Assembly (NCBI GenBank): GCA_947303905.1
Contig: CAMYZR010000037.1
Location: 1 to 9,131 of the forward strand
DNA from: an uncultured Atopobiaceae bacterium
GTDB taxonomy: Bacteria; Actinomycetota; Coriobacteriia; Coriobacteriales; Atopobiaceae
Reading direction: 5' to 3'
DNA: 9,131 nucleotides
The position numbers and the translations under genes were made by a program. Positions 1 through 7,359 of this stretch are shown in pieces. The notes beneath the pieces were generated by a model that searched no databases, was not told the origin of the DNA, and saw only the letters and a program-made list of their open reading frames with translations. Within the stretch, counting starts at the first letter, position 1; each line of letters opens with the position of its first letter.

Positions 1-751
1 CGTCCGGCATGGTCGGCATGCCTGCGAGACACTCTAGCAGCCAATCGGTGTCACCGTAAAGGTCGCTGTCCTTCTCGAGTATGCACAGGTCTCGATCAAT
101 GGGCAGGTCCGCCTCTTTGAGCGCTATACGAAAGCCCTGCCAGCGCTCGAAGAAGCTGTTGCAGTGCTCGATGTCGCCCACAAAGCCTAACCGCTGTGCC
201 CCATGGGAGATCATGTGCCGTACGATGGCCGTTTCGCTGGCCATGTTCTCCATCGAGACGAAGTCGCACGGGATCAGTGACATGGCTGCGCGGGAGTACC
301 CGTCCACAAAGACCGTTGGAATGTCTAGCGAGCAGACCATGTCGATGTAGGAGTGGTCAAACAGCTCGATTCCGACGATCCCTGCAGTCTGTTCGATGTC
401 GAGAAGGGGAGGGAGCTCCCTCTTTGTGAGTTCCGAGCTGGATACCTCATACATCTGTACGGTGAATCCAAACTGAGAGACATGATTGGTGAAGCTCGTG
501 AAGAAGTTGGTGCCAAAGAAATGGCTCAGGAACTTGTGCTGCGCCAGAAGGGCTATGTTTCCCCCCTGCTTCTCTCGCGTCACACCGTCCAGGGTGTATT
601 GGTAGTAGCCGAGCTCGCGCGCCTTGGCGACGACGAGGTTGCGAGTGGGTTCCGGTACGGAGCCACGACCATTGAAGACTTTGGAGACCGTGTTTCGAGA
701 CAGCCCGCAGGCATCCGCGATGTCCTGCATGGTGACTCGTTTCAACGTCAT
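1..751 (-). CDS. LacI-family transcriptional regulator (3' end cut by window edge)
   Basis: The frame is open without a stop from an ATG at 751 to the left edge, giving the first 250 residues of a family usually about 330-350 long. The N-terminus is a typical LacI helix-turn-helix: residues 7-27 contain TMQDIADACGLSRNTVSKVF, followed by NGRGSVPEPTR and a hinge region ending ARELGY (residues 45-49). The rest matches the periplasmic-binding-protein-like effector domain: NIALLAQ starts at residue 65, GIVGIEL near 124, VDGYSR at 149-154, and the characteristic FVGD...FERWQGFRIAL block spans residues 190-211. A GAGGG sequence 9 nt upstream supports the ATG at 751; Met8 is a weaker alternative. The gene diverges from the CBM lipoprotein/GH32 pair, so by family precedent it probably represses that unit and responds to a sugar derived from its substrate. 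The ligand cannot be read from the sequence. Certain as a LacI member; its target is inferred. Confidence 0.95.
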   Translation of the reverse strand, partial: MTLKRVTMQDIADACGLSRNTVSKVFNGRGSVPEPTRNLVVAKARELGYYQYTLDGVTREKQGGNIALLAQHKFLSHFFGTNFFTSFTNHVSQFGFTVQMYEVSSSELTKRELPPLLDIEQTAGIVGIELFDHSYIDMVCSLDIPTVFVDGYSRAAMSLIPCDFVSMENMASETAIVRHMISHGAQRLGFVGDIEHCNSFFERWQGFRIALKEADLPIDRDLCILEKDSDLYGDTDWLLECLAGMPTMPD

Positions 752-897
752 GCTTTCACGCCCTCTTTTGAGCTTCTTCGATGGGCCTGCAATTGGGCAA
801 ACCCTGCGGTGGACATACGTGATGAGCTGGGCTCGAATCCCTTGGGATGGCTATAAAAACTCCGCGGGATTGGTTGGCATTGTACCAGTCTGACTGC

Positions 898-916
898 GGC
901 TGGCTATCACCCAGCC
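898..916. other. Small inverted repeat (GGCTGG / CCAGCC) in the intergenic region
   Basis: GGCTGG at 898-903 and CCAGCC at 911-916 form a perfect 6-bp stem around a 7-nt loop; an alternative register pairs TGGCT (901-905) with AGCCA (913-917). Neither side has a T-run, so it is not a convincing terminator. It lies in what would be the leader of the lacI-type transcript and could be an operator or a mRNA structure. Function unknown. Confidence 0.3.
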
Positions 917-987
917 AAGTCCTTTCATCGAAGCGCCGCGCGTCATTCGCACGTTAATTGTCTATATATTCACAAAATGTAAAACAA

Positions 988-1015
988 TGTATAGGGCTCA
1001 CTTTGTTCATACCAA
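988..1015 (-). promoter_or_regulatory. Candidate leftward promoter for the LacI-family gene
   Basis: Read on the minus strand, TTGGTA (1015-1010) and TATACA (993-988) are separated by 16 nt. Each matches 4 of 6 positions of the sigma-A consensus. It would give a leader of over 200 nt before the ATG at 751. No better pair was found closer to the gene, but an AT-rich stretch such as this produces chance matches. Confidence 0.28.
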
Positions 1016-1061
1016 GACGGAAAATCCCGCCGCATTCACGAAATACCATGCTCAAACAGCG

Positions 1062-1090
1062 TTGACATATGTTATTTAACTGTGCATCAT
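1062..1090 (+). promoter_or_regulatory. Candidate rightward promoter for the lipoprotein-GH32 unit
   Basis: A consensus -35 hexamer TTGACA (1062-1067) is followed after exactly 17 nt by CATCAT (1085-1090), which matches the -10 consensus at 4 of 6 positions. Transcription would start near 1097 and read both lipoprotein genes. The -10 lies inside the first GTGCAT box, the arrangement expected if that box is a repressor site. Confidence 0.45.
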
Positions 1091-1140
1091 GAGACCGTTG
1101 GTGCATTATGGCTTGGTGAAGAGTTTACAAAATGCACAAT
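1079..1140. promoter_or_regulatory. Cluster of three GTGCAT boxes, putative operator
   Basis: GTGCATCATG (1082-1091) and GTGCATTATG (1101-1110) are direct repeats offset by 19 nt, about two helical turns. A third copy is inverted: AATGCAC at 1131-1137 forms a perfect 7-bp inverted repeat with GTGCATT at 1101-1107, 23 nt apart. With flanks the three boxes read CTGTGCATC, TGGTGCATT and TTGTGCATT. The first overlaps the candidate -10 and the second the expected transcription start. The regulator that binds, if any, is unknown; the divergent LacI-type protein is the obvious candidate. Confidence 0.38.
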
Positions 1141-1231
1141 CTGACCCTAAGCACATGAGCACGAACATACGTCAATCTCAGCATCGTTCGATTGGCGGCG
1201 CGATCGGCTTCACGCGAAGAGGGGTTTGGTT

Positions 1232-4200
1232 ATGAAACGTACGAGAATCACGATGGCAATCGCTCTTCTGGTCGCATTGTCGCTATCTGGCTGCGGCGCA
1301 GCCATGAAGCAGGCAAGGGCTGACACGATGGAGGCCGATGCCAGCGAGCAGTCGCTGGAGGAGGCTCTGAGGGAGCGGTATCCCTTCCAGGACTTCCCGG
1401 CGGATGCGTATCCCACCGAGTCCCAAACGGCTAAGAACGGCAAGGTAACGCCGACCGAGATCGAGACGGAGCTCTTCCATGCCAAGTTCGAGTGCGATGA
1501 GGTCTCGGGTAGCGGTGGCGCCGTTGGTGGGGCCTTCCACTTCATCGCCGAGAAGACCGACGGCGAGGCTTGGCACGTCAAGCTGGAATGCAACTATCCC
1601 ACCGTGGCTGGTCGCGATTACTTTGTGACCTACACCTTCACTTCCGATGTGGCTGGCACGGTCAAGTTCGGTGACTTCCAGGAGTTCCAGATCCATGAGG
1701 GCGAGAACAGCGTCACGGGTGTCTTCACGGCCAAGGAGGGTACGAGCTACCTCGACCTCCAGCTTGGCATGCTCCAGCCCTTCACGATCGACTTCACCAA
1801 GGTCGAGGTCAAGGAGTATGCGGATGAGGCCGACTACGAGGATGCGCTTCCCACTCCCGTGAACTTCGAGAGGGAGTCGCGCGTCTTCGAGAAGCATGAC
1901 GAGGGATACAGCACCTACCTCGCGCGCGCGAAGCGTGCGGTCAATGTCAATTACGTGTCGTCGAACCTTGATTCGGGCGTCTGGAAGTCCAGGCTCTACG
2001 TCAGGACTGGTCTGGTCCCCGAGCCGGGCACCCACTATCGCGTGATGGCCGATGTGATGAGCGACCAGGACATGCCGTTCGAGGTCTTGTTCAATGACGG
2101 CGAGATCGAGAAGGGCTATGGCGCCCTCTACGGCAAGGAGCTGACCGCTAATGAGGTGACGGTCTGCGAGGCAGTGATCACGGGCAATGGCAACGGCGAC
2201 GAGCTCATCCTGCAGTTCTCCCTCGGCGCGGCGCCAGAGGACGCGAAAGTGACCGTTGGCAACGTACGTGTGGACAAGATTGTCGACCACTATACCAACG
2301 CACTTCCCATCGGCTATGCACTGGACAAGTCCGTCGCTACGGGAAAGATCATCGACGAGCTGGTCCCCATAGCCTTTAGCGGCAACCTGCTGAAGGCGTT
2401 CTCATACACCAGCAGGGACACGGTGTACGAGGGGCATGACGACGGATACATCGTGAACCTCACCGAGGGCAAGGCGAGCGCGACGATGGACATTGTCAAG
2501 GCGCCTTCGAATCCGGATGACCGCGGTGTGTGGAAGGCAAAGCTCTATGCCGCCACTGGCGTGCAGCTCAAGCCGGGAACGAACTATCTGGTCAAGTTTG
2601 ACTTGGAGTCCGCGCGCGATCAGGCGGACTACGAGGTCTGCTTCGACGGCGACAGCGAGAACGCATACGGTGCGCTTTACGGCCGCAGCTTGACTGCGGG
2701 CGGCACGGACCACATCGAGACGCTCATCACGCCTGAGCAGAGCGGCGGTCCACTCACCATTCGCATTCAGCTCGGCAAGACGGACACCGCCAAGGGCAAC
2801 ACCGTCACGCTCAAGAACCTCAGCGTCGAGACCGTTGCGATCAACCATAAGAACGTCCTCCCGGCGAGCTTCTCCTACAAGACGCCGAAGCAGACCAAGC
2901 CCAAGTACGAGTACAAGAGCGTGCTTCCCAAGGACTTCTCCTATGACACCTTCTTCAATGTCTGGGAGAAGCACGATGACGGTTACACCCAGGAGGCAAC
3001 TGCTGACGGCTCCAGCGCTACGTTGGACATGACGGCTGCTCCAGAGAGTGACCGTGGTGTCTGGAAGTCCAAGCTCTACATCAACACTGGTGTCACGCCG
3101 GAGGGCGGCCAGAAGTACGCCATCAGCTTCGATGTCACGGGTGATAAGGACCAAGGAAAATATGAGGCGTGCTTCGACGGTGACTACGAGGAAGCTTACG
3201 GGTATGACAAAGATCGTAAGCTGACGGCAGGAACTGCGGATCACGTCGAATACTCCTTCACCCCAGAGGACAGTCATGGTCCGCTGATCATCAGGCTCCA
3301 GCTCGGGGAGACTAACGATGCCTCTGGCAACAAGGTTACGGTGAGTAACATCAAGATTGCCCCCGTTACCACGAAGGAGAAGGCGTCCGTCCTTCCTGAG
3401 AGCTTCACGTATCCCGTCTCCTACAAGCCGGGCTCCTTCAAACTGGTCTCCGACTCCGGATACTCGGTATCGCTGGGCGGAGACGGCTCCGGCTCCGCGA
3501 GCGTAGCGACCTCTGAGGTGGGAGAGGGGAACCCCTGGAACGCGAAGCTCTTCGTCGACACCGGCTCGACCCTGAAGGCTGGCAAGACCTACCGCATCAG
3601 CGCGGACGTCAAGGCCACCAGCCAGTTCGACTACGAGATCTGCTACAACAACGGCCAGTGGGGGGAGAAGCAGGCCGGAAACGGCGGGGACGCCGCGCTG
3701 TACGGACGCCGCGCGACCAGCGGTGGCCAGACCGAGACCTGCGACGTGACGGCCGACTCCGACGCCCAGCTGTTCATCCAGTTCTCCATCGGAAAGGCCC
3801 CGGCTGGCAGCGAGCTCACGGTGAGCAACATCAAGGTCGTGGAGCTGGCCGAGACCGAGGGCGACAATCTCACGACCGACAAGCTTGTCGCCTGGGCGCC
3901 CGTCCACAAGTGGACCGACGATGGTTATGACGCCAGCCTCAGCAACAACAGCTCCTCCGCGACCATGACGTTCACCAACGTGCCTGACGAGGACAGGGCG
4001 GACTGGAAGGCCAAGCTGTTCGTGGAGACCGGAGCCAAGCTCAAGAAGGGCAAGCGCTATCGCATTCGCTACAACATCAAGGTCGACAAGAACTTCGACT
4101 TCAACGTGTTCTACAACAACGGTGCCGAGGAGAAGGCCGTTGGCGAATTCTACGAGCTGAACACTAGCTCGAAGACGATCGAGCATGAGGTGTCCCCCTC

Positions 4201-5656
4201 GAGTGACGCCGTGCTGAACATCCAGCTTATGCTGGGAAAGACCAATGCTCCGAACAAGGTTACGGTCAGCAACATCAGGGTCGAAGAGATCATTGGCGGC
4301 GAAGGTCCTGACGATGTGACGCCCATCAACTCCTGGGCGCACGAGGACTACAAGACGAGCATGTCGAACACGTCATCATCGGCAACCATCGCCATCAAGA
4401 AGGCCCCCTCATCTGATCGAGAGTCCTGGAAGGTGAAGCTCTTCGCAGAGACCGGTGCCGAGCTGAAAACCGGCAAGACCTATCGTGCGAGCTTTGATGT
4501 GAAGTCGAGCAAGCCTCTGTCCTACGAGGTCTGCTACAACAACCGTGAGGTGGAGAAAGCGTTTGGCGCGCGGTTCGACCTGGAGGCATCCGGCTCCAAG
4601 CAGACCGTCACATACACCATCAATCCTGACGAGGATGGCGTGCTCTTCCTCCAGCTCAACCTCGGAAACGCGACCAGCGGGACTGACGTCACGATCAGCA
4701 ACGTTAAGGTCGAGGAGCTTGTCTACGGCTCCAAGAAGAATGCCATACCCAACTTCCGCTTCGACAGCGTGGGCTATCTCAGCAGCGCAGCTGATGATGG
4801 CTACATCACCTCCTTCGACCAGAACAAGTCCTCTGCCACCTTCCGCATTAAGCATGCTCCCTCGGAGCGCCATGCGTGGAACGCCAAGATCATTGCTCGC
4901 ACGGGTATCACCCCCAAGTCGGGTAAGGGTTATCGCGTGAGCTTCGACCTGGATGCCGCCAAGAAGCAGAACCTCTTCGAGCTGTTCTGCGACGGCAATG
5001 AGGAGCTGGCGTACGGCGCCCTTTACGAGCAGCATCTGTCTGCAGGCAAGAACAAGATCTCCTACATCATCATGCCTGGTGACAGCAAGGGCGAGCTTAC
5101 GCTCCAGCTGCGCTTTGGCGAGACTGACAGCACGAACGGCAACACCTACACCGTCAGCAACTTCAAGGTCGAGGAAGTCACCTTCGCCCAGCAGCGCAGG
5201 CCCGAGATCAAGGAGGTCTGCGAGCTCGCAACGCAGCCTGGGTACACCGCGACGCTGACCAAGTACCCCGACAACGCCATGGTTCAGATCGTTGACACGC
5301 CTGAGACCGAGCTCGAGGCATGGAAGAACAAGCTCTTCGTGTACACGGGAGTCGTCTTCAGGCCGGAGCAGAAGTACCGCGTCAGCTTCAACGTCAAGTC
5401 CATCGTCCCCGCTCCCTTTGAGGTCTGCTTCAACAAGAGCGACGAGGAGAAGGGAATCGGAGGAATCTTCGGCCTGACCACAAAGCCGTACGGGGAGTTC
5501 GTCGAGTTCACGACCTATGCGAAGGAGGACGCGCCGCTCGTGATCCAGCTCTCGCTCGGTAACATCGAAGCCCCGAACACCATCTTCCTGAGCGACGTCA
5601 AGGTCGAGAAGGCCGGCAAGATCAATCTGGTCTCGGACACGATCTACACCTTCTAG
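1232..5656 (+). CDS. Giant lipoprotein with nine tandem CBM4/9-like modules
   Basis: This encodes a 1474-residue surface lipoprotein. I start it at the ATG at 1232, not the in-frame TTG at 1226, because AAGAGGGG ends 7 nt before the ATG. The signal peptide begins MKRTR, has a hydrophobic core and ends in the lipobox LSGC, with Cys21 as lipidation site. Residues 22-75 are an acidic tether. The rest is nine diverged copies of one module of about 130-150 residues. Each has a (D)DGY motif, then W-x-x-K-L, TG...LK-x-G-K-x-Y-R-x-S-F-D, a Y/F-E-V-C strand, a segment often reading AYGALYG, a late LQLxLG strand and a final VSNxKVEE strand. This is the jelly-roll pattern of CBM4/9-type carbohydrate-binding domains. 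No catalytic domain, sortase motif or C-terminal anchor is visible. It is co-directional with the GH32 gene 47 bp downstream and probably captures its polysaccharide; fructan is inferred only from that neighbour. The family assignment is by eye. Confidence 0.85.
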   Translation: MKRTRITMAIALLVALSLSGCGAAMKQARADTMEADASEQSLEEALRERYPFQDFPADAYPTESQTAKNGKVTPTEIETELFHAKFECDEVSGSGGAVGGAFHFIAEKTDGEAWHVKLECNYPTVAGRDYFVTYTFTSDVAGTVKFGDFQEFQIHEGENSVTGVFTAKEGTSYLDLQLGMLQPFTIDFTKVEVKEYADEADYEDALPTPVNFERESRVFEKHDEGYSTYLARAKRAVNVNYVSSNLDSGVWKSRLYVRTGLVPEPGTHYRVMADVMSDQDMPFEVLFNDGEIEKGYGALYGKELTANEVTVCEAVITGNGNGDELILQFSLGAAPEDAKVTVGNVRVDKIVDHYTNALPIGYALDKSVATGKIIDELVPIAFSGNLLKAFSYTSRDTVYEGHDDGYIVNLTEGKASATMDIVKAPSNPDDRGVWKAKLYAATGVQLKPGTNYLVKFDLESARDQADYEVCFDGDSENAYGALYGRSLTAGGTDHIETLITPEQSGGPLTIRIQLGKTDTAKGNTVTLKNLSVETVAINHKNVLPASFSYKTPKQTKPKYEYKSVLPKDFSYDTFFNVWEKHDDGYTQEATADGSSATLDMTAAPESDRGVWKSKLYINTGVTPEGGQKYAISFDVTGDKDQGKYEACFDGDYEEAYGYDKDRKLTAGTADHVEYSFTPEDSHGPLIIRLQLGETNDASGNKVTVSNIKIAPVTTKEKASVLPESFTYPVSYKPGSFKLVSDSGYSVSLGGDGSGSASVATSEVGEGNPWNAKLFVDTGSTLKAGKTYRISADVKATSQFDYEICYNNGQWGEKQAGNGGDAALYGRRATSGGQTETCDVTADSDAQLFIQFSIGKAPAGSELTVSNIKVVELAETEGDNLTTDKLVAWAPVHKWTDDGYDASLSNNSSSATMTFTNVPDEDRADWKAKLFVETGAKLKKGKRYRIRYNIKVDKNFDFNVFYNNGAEEKAVGEFYELNTSSKTIEHEVSPSSDAVLNIQLMLGKTNAPNKVTVSNIRVEEIIGGEGPDDVTPINSWAHEDYKTSMSNTSSSATIAIKKAPSSDRESWKVKLFAETGAELKTGKTYRASFDVKSSKPLSYEVCYNNREVEKAFGARFDLEASGSKQTVTYTINPDEDGVLFLQLNLGNATSGTDVTISNVKVEELVYGSKKNAIPNFRFDSVGYLSSAADDGYITSFDQNKSSATFRIKHAPSERHAWNAKIIARTGITPKSGKGYRVSFDLDAAKKQNLFELFCDGNEELAYGALYEQHLSAGKNKISYIIMPGDSKGELTLQLRFGETDSTNGNTYTVSNFKVEEVTFAQQRRPEIKEVCELATQPGYTATLTKYPDNAMVQIVDTPETELEAWKNKLFVYTGVVFRPEQKYRVSFNVKSIVPAPFEVCFNKSDEEKGIGGIFGLTTKPYGEFVEFTTYAKEDAPLVIQLSLGNIEAPNTIFLSDVKVEKAGKINLVSDTIYTF
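1454..5617 (+). repeat. Nine-unit protein module array inside the lipoprotein
   Basis: The unit boundaries, as approximate residues of the lipoprotein, are: 75-196, 212-350, 392-534, 571-712, 735-874, 893-1021, 1037-1163, 1185-1316 and 1335-1462. The conserved Trp of each unit is at residues 114, 251, 434, 611, 769, 925, 1066, 1216 and 1364 (codons starting at 1571, 1982, 2531, 3062, 3536, 4004, 4427, 4877 and 5321). Units 3 and 4 are the closest pair, sharing DRGVWK, YE-x-CFDGD and LTAG-x-x-DH. Unit 1 is shortest and most diverged. Unit 5 has extra residues around 800-815 and carries SDSGY in place of DDGY. The repeat is clear in protein but not in long identical DNA, so the array is old or under diversifying change. 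Confidence 0.88.
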
Positions 5657-5703
5657 CAGCCTGAGGGTTCGCGAGACTGACCGGACCACGGAAAGGAATT
5701 GGG

Positions 5704-7323
5704 ATGACCACAACGCGCAAATGGAAGCTCCTGTTCTCCCTGCAACTTGCTATGGCCTTGACCCTGTCGGCTTGTGGCGCTGGGGCGTCTTCCAAGGGCT
5801 CCGCCGGTTCCGCCGAAGGCGATGCTGCGGCAGTGACGGAGGACGCTAGCGCATCGCTTGCCGCGGCGCTGCCGGACGAGCCCTACGAGGCAGTCGAAAA
5901 CAACTTGTACCCTGCGCCAGAAGGTGCCTACGTGGGCGATGTCATGCCCTTCATGACCAAAGATGGCGAGCTCGAGCTGTACTACCTCTACGACACGAGC
6001 CACAACGGGCAGGGTTACCATCCGATCTACAAGTACAGCACCAAGACCCTCTATGGCTATGAGGACCATGGCATGGTGCTGAGCTACGGCGACGCCTCCG
6101 AGCCTGATCCCGCGCTGGGAACCGGTTCTGTCATGCAGGACCGCAACGGCATCTACCACCTCTTCTACACCGGTCATAACGACACGGGCAATGACGGCAT
6201 GGGCAAAGAGTGCGTCATGCAGGCCACGAGCACCGATCGCGAGAACTGGGTAAAGGATGGAAAGGCCCTGTTCTTCGCGCCCGAGGGCTACAACAAGGAC
6301 GACTTCCGCGATCCTGAGGTCTTCTGGGTCGAGCAGGAGCAGTGCTACTGGCTGCTCATTGCCGCAAACGATGAGGCCCACGAGCTGGGTGGCGTGGTGC
6401 TTAAGTACACCTCTACCGACCTGACGAACTGGCAGTTCGTCGGACCGATCTTTGCCCCGCTCAACGAGTACATGTGCGAGTGCCCGGACCTCTTCCAGAT
6501 CGGGGACTACTGGTACCTCACCTACAGCTGGGATTGCGTCACCTACTATGCGATGAGTGACTCCATATATGGCCCCTTCGTTCCCCCGAGGGACAACATC
6601 CTCGACGGCAAGGGCCTGACGGAAGGCGCCGGCTTCATCTTCTATGCGGGTAAGACCGCGGTGAAGGACGGGCACACCTACCTCTGTGCCTGGATTGGCC
6701 AGCCGGGTCTGAGCTCCGATTCTGGTATCTACCAGTGGGCGGGCAACGTTATGGTGCACGAGCTCGTTCAGCACGAGGACGGCACCTTGGGCGTGAAGGC
6801 CCCCGAAGCTTACGACGACTACTTTGTCGTCGACAAGCCCGTCGAAGCTGCGGGAGTCAAGGGTGACGTCAAGGTCAAAGGCAACGAGATTACCCTCGCC
6901 TCCGATCCCAGCACGTTCGCTCTGGCAGACATGGGGACGCGTCCCGCCACGATGACCCTTGAGTGCGACGTGACGATGGAAGAAGACGCGTGTGTCGGCT
7001 TCGCCTTCGGTGGCAGTGAGAGCGACCAGACCTGGACCGCCCTGTGCCTTGATGCACGCAAGGACCAGCTGCACTTCGAGGGATATGACCTCACGCAGCT
7101 TAGGGACATGGAGCCTGGGGCAATCACGAGGTTCGACTTCAACAAGAGCTCGACTCACCACGTGAAGCTGGTGTGCGAGAACGATATCGTCGTTCTCTAC
7201 ATCGACGATCTCAAGGCGCTTGGCTCACGGATCTCGCACTCCACCAACGGCGCCCACATCGGTGTCTTTGCCGACGGGAGCAACGCAACGTTCAGCAATA
7301 TCCGCATGACGGTGCCCAAGTAA
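5704..7323 (+). CDS. GH32-family fructan hydrolase lipoprotein
   Basis: This 539-residue protein is probably a membrane-anchored beta-fructosidase acting on levan, inulin, fructo-oligosaccharides or sucrose. The signal peptide ends in the lipobox LSAC (Cys24), followed by a Gly/Ala/Ser/Glu-rich tether to about residue 60. A five-bladed propeller domain covers about 65-375. GH32 hallmarks seen are FYTG (154-157), the transition-state stabiliser motif RDP (202-204, Asp203) and the acid/base motif EC (Glu259-Cys260, within ECPDLF). The usual N-terminal NDPNG nucleophile motif is replaced by GDVMPF, with Asp79 the likely nucleophile. Residues 385-537 match the GH32 C-terminal beta-sandwich, with VVLYIDD, LGSRI and IGVFADGSNATFSNI. 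The AAGGA site ends 6 nt before the ATG. It shares a transcription unit with the CBM lipoprotein upstream and ends at a strong hairpin. RDP plus EC favours GH32 over GH43; the substrate is not settled. Confidence 0.85.
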   Translation: MTTTRKWKLLFSLQLAMALTLSACGAGASSKGSAGSAEGDAAAVTEDASASLAAALPDEPYEAVENNLYPAPEGAYVGDVMPFMTKDGELELYYLYDTSHNGQGYHPIYKYSTKTLYGYEDHGMVLSYGDASEPDPALGTGSVMQDRNGIYHLFYTGHNDTGNDGMGKECVMQATSTDRENWVKDGKALFFAPEGYNKDDFRDPEVFWVEQEQCYWLLIAANDEAHELGGVVLKYTSTDLTNWQFVGPIFAPLNEYMCECPDLFQIGDYWYLTYSWDCVTYYAMSDSIYGPFVPPRDNILDGKGLTEGAGFIFYAGKTAVKDGHTYLCAWIGQPGLSSDSGIYQWAGNVMVHELVQHEDGTLGVKAPEAYDDYFVVDKPVEAAGVKGDVKVKGNEITLASDPSTFALADMGTRPATMTLECDVTMEEDACVGFAFGGSESDQTWTALCLDARKDQLHFEGYDLTQLRDMEPGAITRFDFNKSSTHHVKLVCENDIVVLYIDDLKALGSRISHSTNGAHIGVFADGSNATFSNIRMTVPK

Positions 7324-7359
7324 GCCACAAGGTCACCGTACGGAAAGATGATCAGACGG

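Larger units (their letters stand above)
969..1139 (+). repeat. Recurring TTYACRAAAT sequence (three copies)
   Basis: TTCACAAAATGTAAAA (969-984) and TTTACAAAATGCACAA (1124-1139) agree at 13 of 16 positions in the same orientation. A third, shorter relative, TTCACGAAAT, lies at 1035-1044. Direct repeats around a promoter in a region controlled by a divergent regulator suggest protein-binding sites. The copies are not palindromic, which is unusual for a LacI operator, and AT-rich DNA can give such similarity by chance. Confidence 0.35.
752..1231. promoter_or_regulatory. Divergent AT-rich intergenic control region
   Basis: This 480-bp gap separates the divergent lacI-type gene from the lipoprotein/GH32 unit. 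It is clearly more AT-rich than its neighbours, especially from about 950 to 1140, and I found no convincing coding frame. It holds a candidate promoter for each direction, a small hairpin, a recurring TTYACRAAAT sequence and a cluster of GTGCAT boxes, which are listed separately. The plausible rightward start near 1097 would leave an untranslated leader of about 135 nt before the ATG at 1232. Confidence 0.6.

Noticed and set aside
353..856. 167-codon plus-strand frame over the regulator gene
   Set aside because: It lies opposite the clear LacI-family frame, has no recognisable motif, and extends only by chance into the intergenic region.
898..916. Hairpin as an intrinsic terminator
   Set aside because: The stem is only 6 bp, with no T-run on either strand, and no gene ends beside it.
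1132..1158. Eight-codon upstream frame in the leader of the lipoprotein mRNA
   Set aside because: It has a loose SD-like GAAGAG upstream, but such short frames are common by chance and there is no run of regulatory codons or attenuator hairpin after it.
1226..1231. TTG start for the large lipoprotein, two codons upstream of the ATG
   Set aside because: The Shine-Dalgarno AAGAGGGG ends at 1224, too close to the TTG, but is ideally spaced for the ATG at 1232, which begins a normal signal peptide.
2402..4342. 646-codon open frame on the minus strand, antisense to the lipoprotein (also 4409-5713 and 5653-7161)
   Set aside because: Long antisense frames are expected opposite GC-rich genes with strong third-position bias. 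The predicted proteins are Arg/Val/Leu-rich with no domain pattern, while the sense strand has clear repeated domains and motifs.
1454..5617. Repeats as a DNA-level tandem or CRISPR-like array
   Set aside because: The periodicity is about 400-550 bp and is seen only in protein; copies differ widely in DNA and are part of one continuous reading frame.
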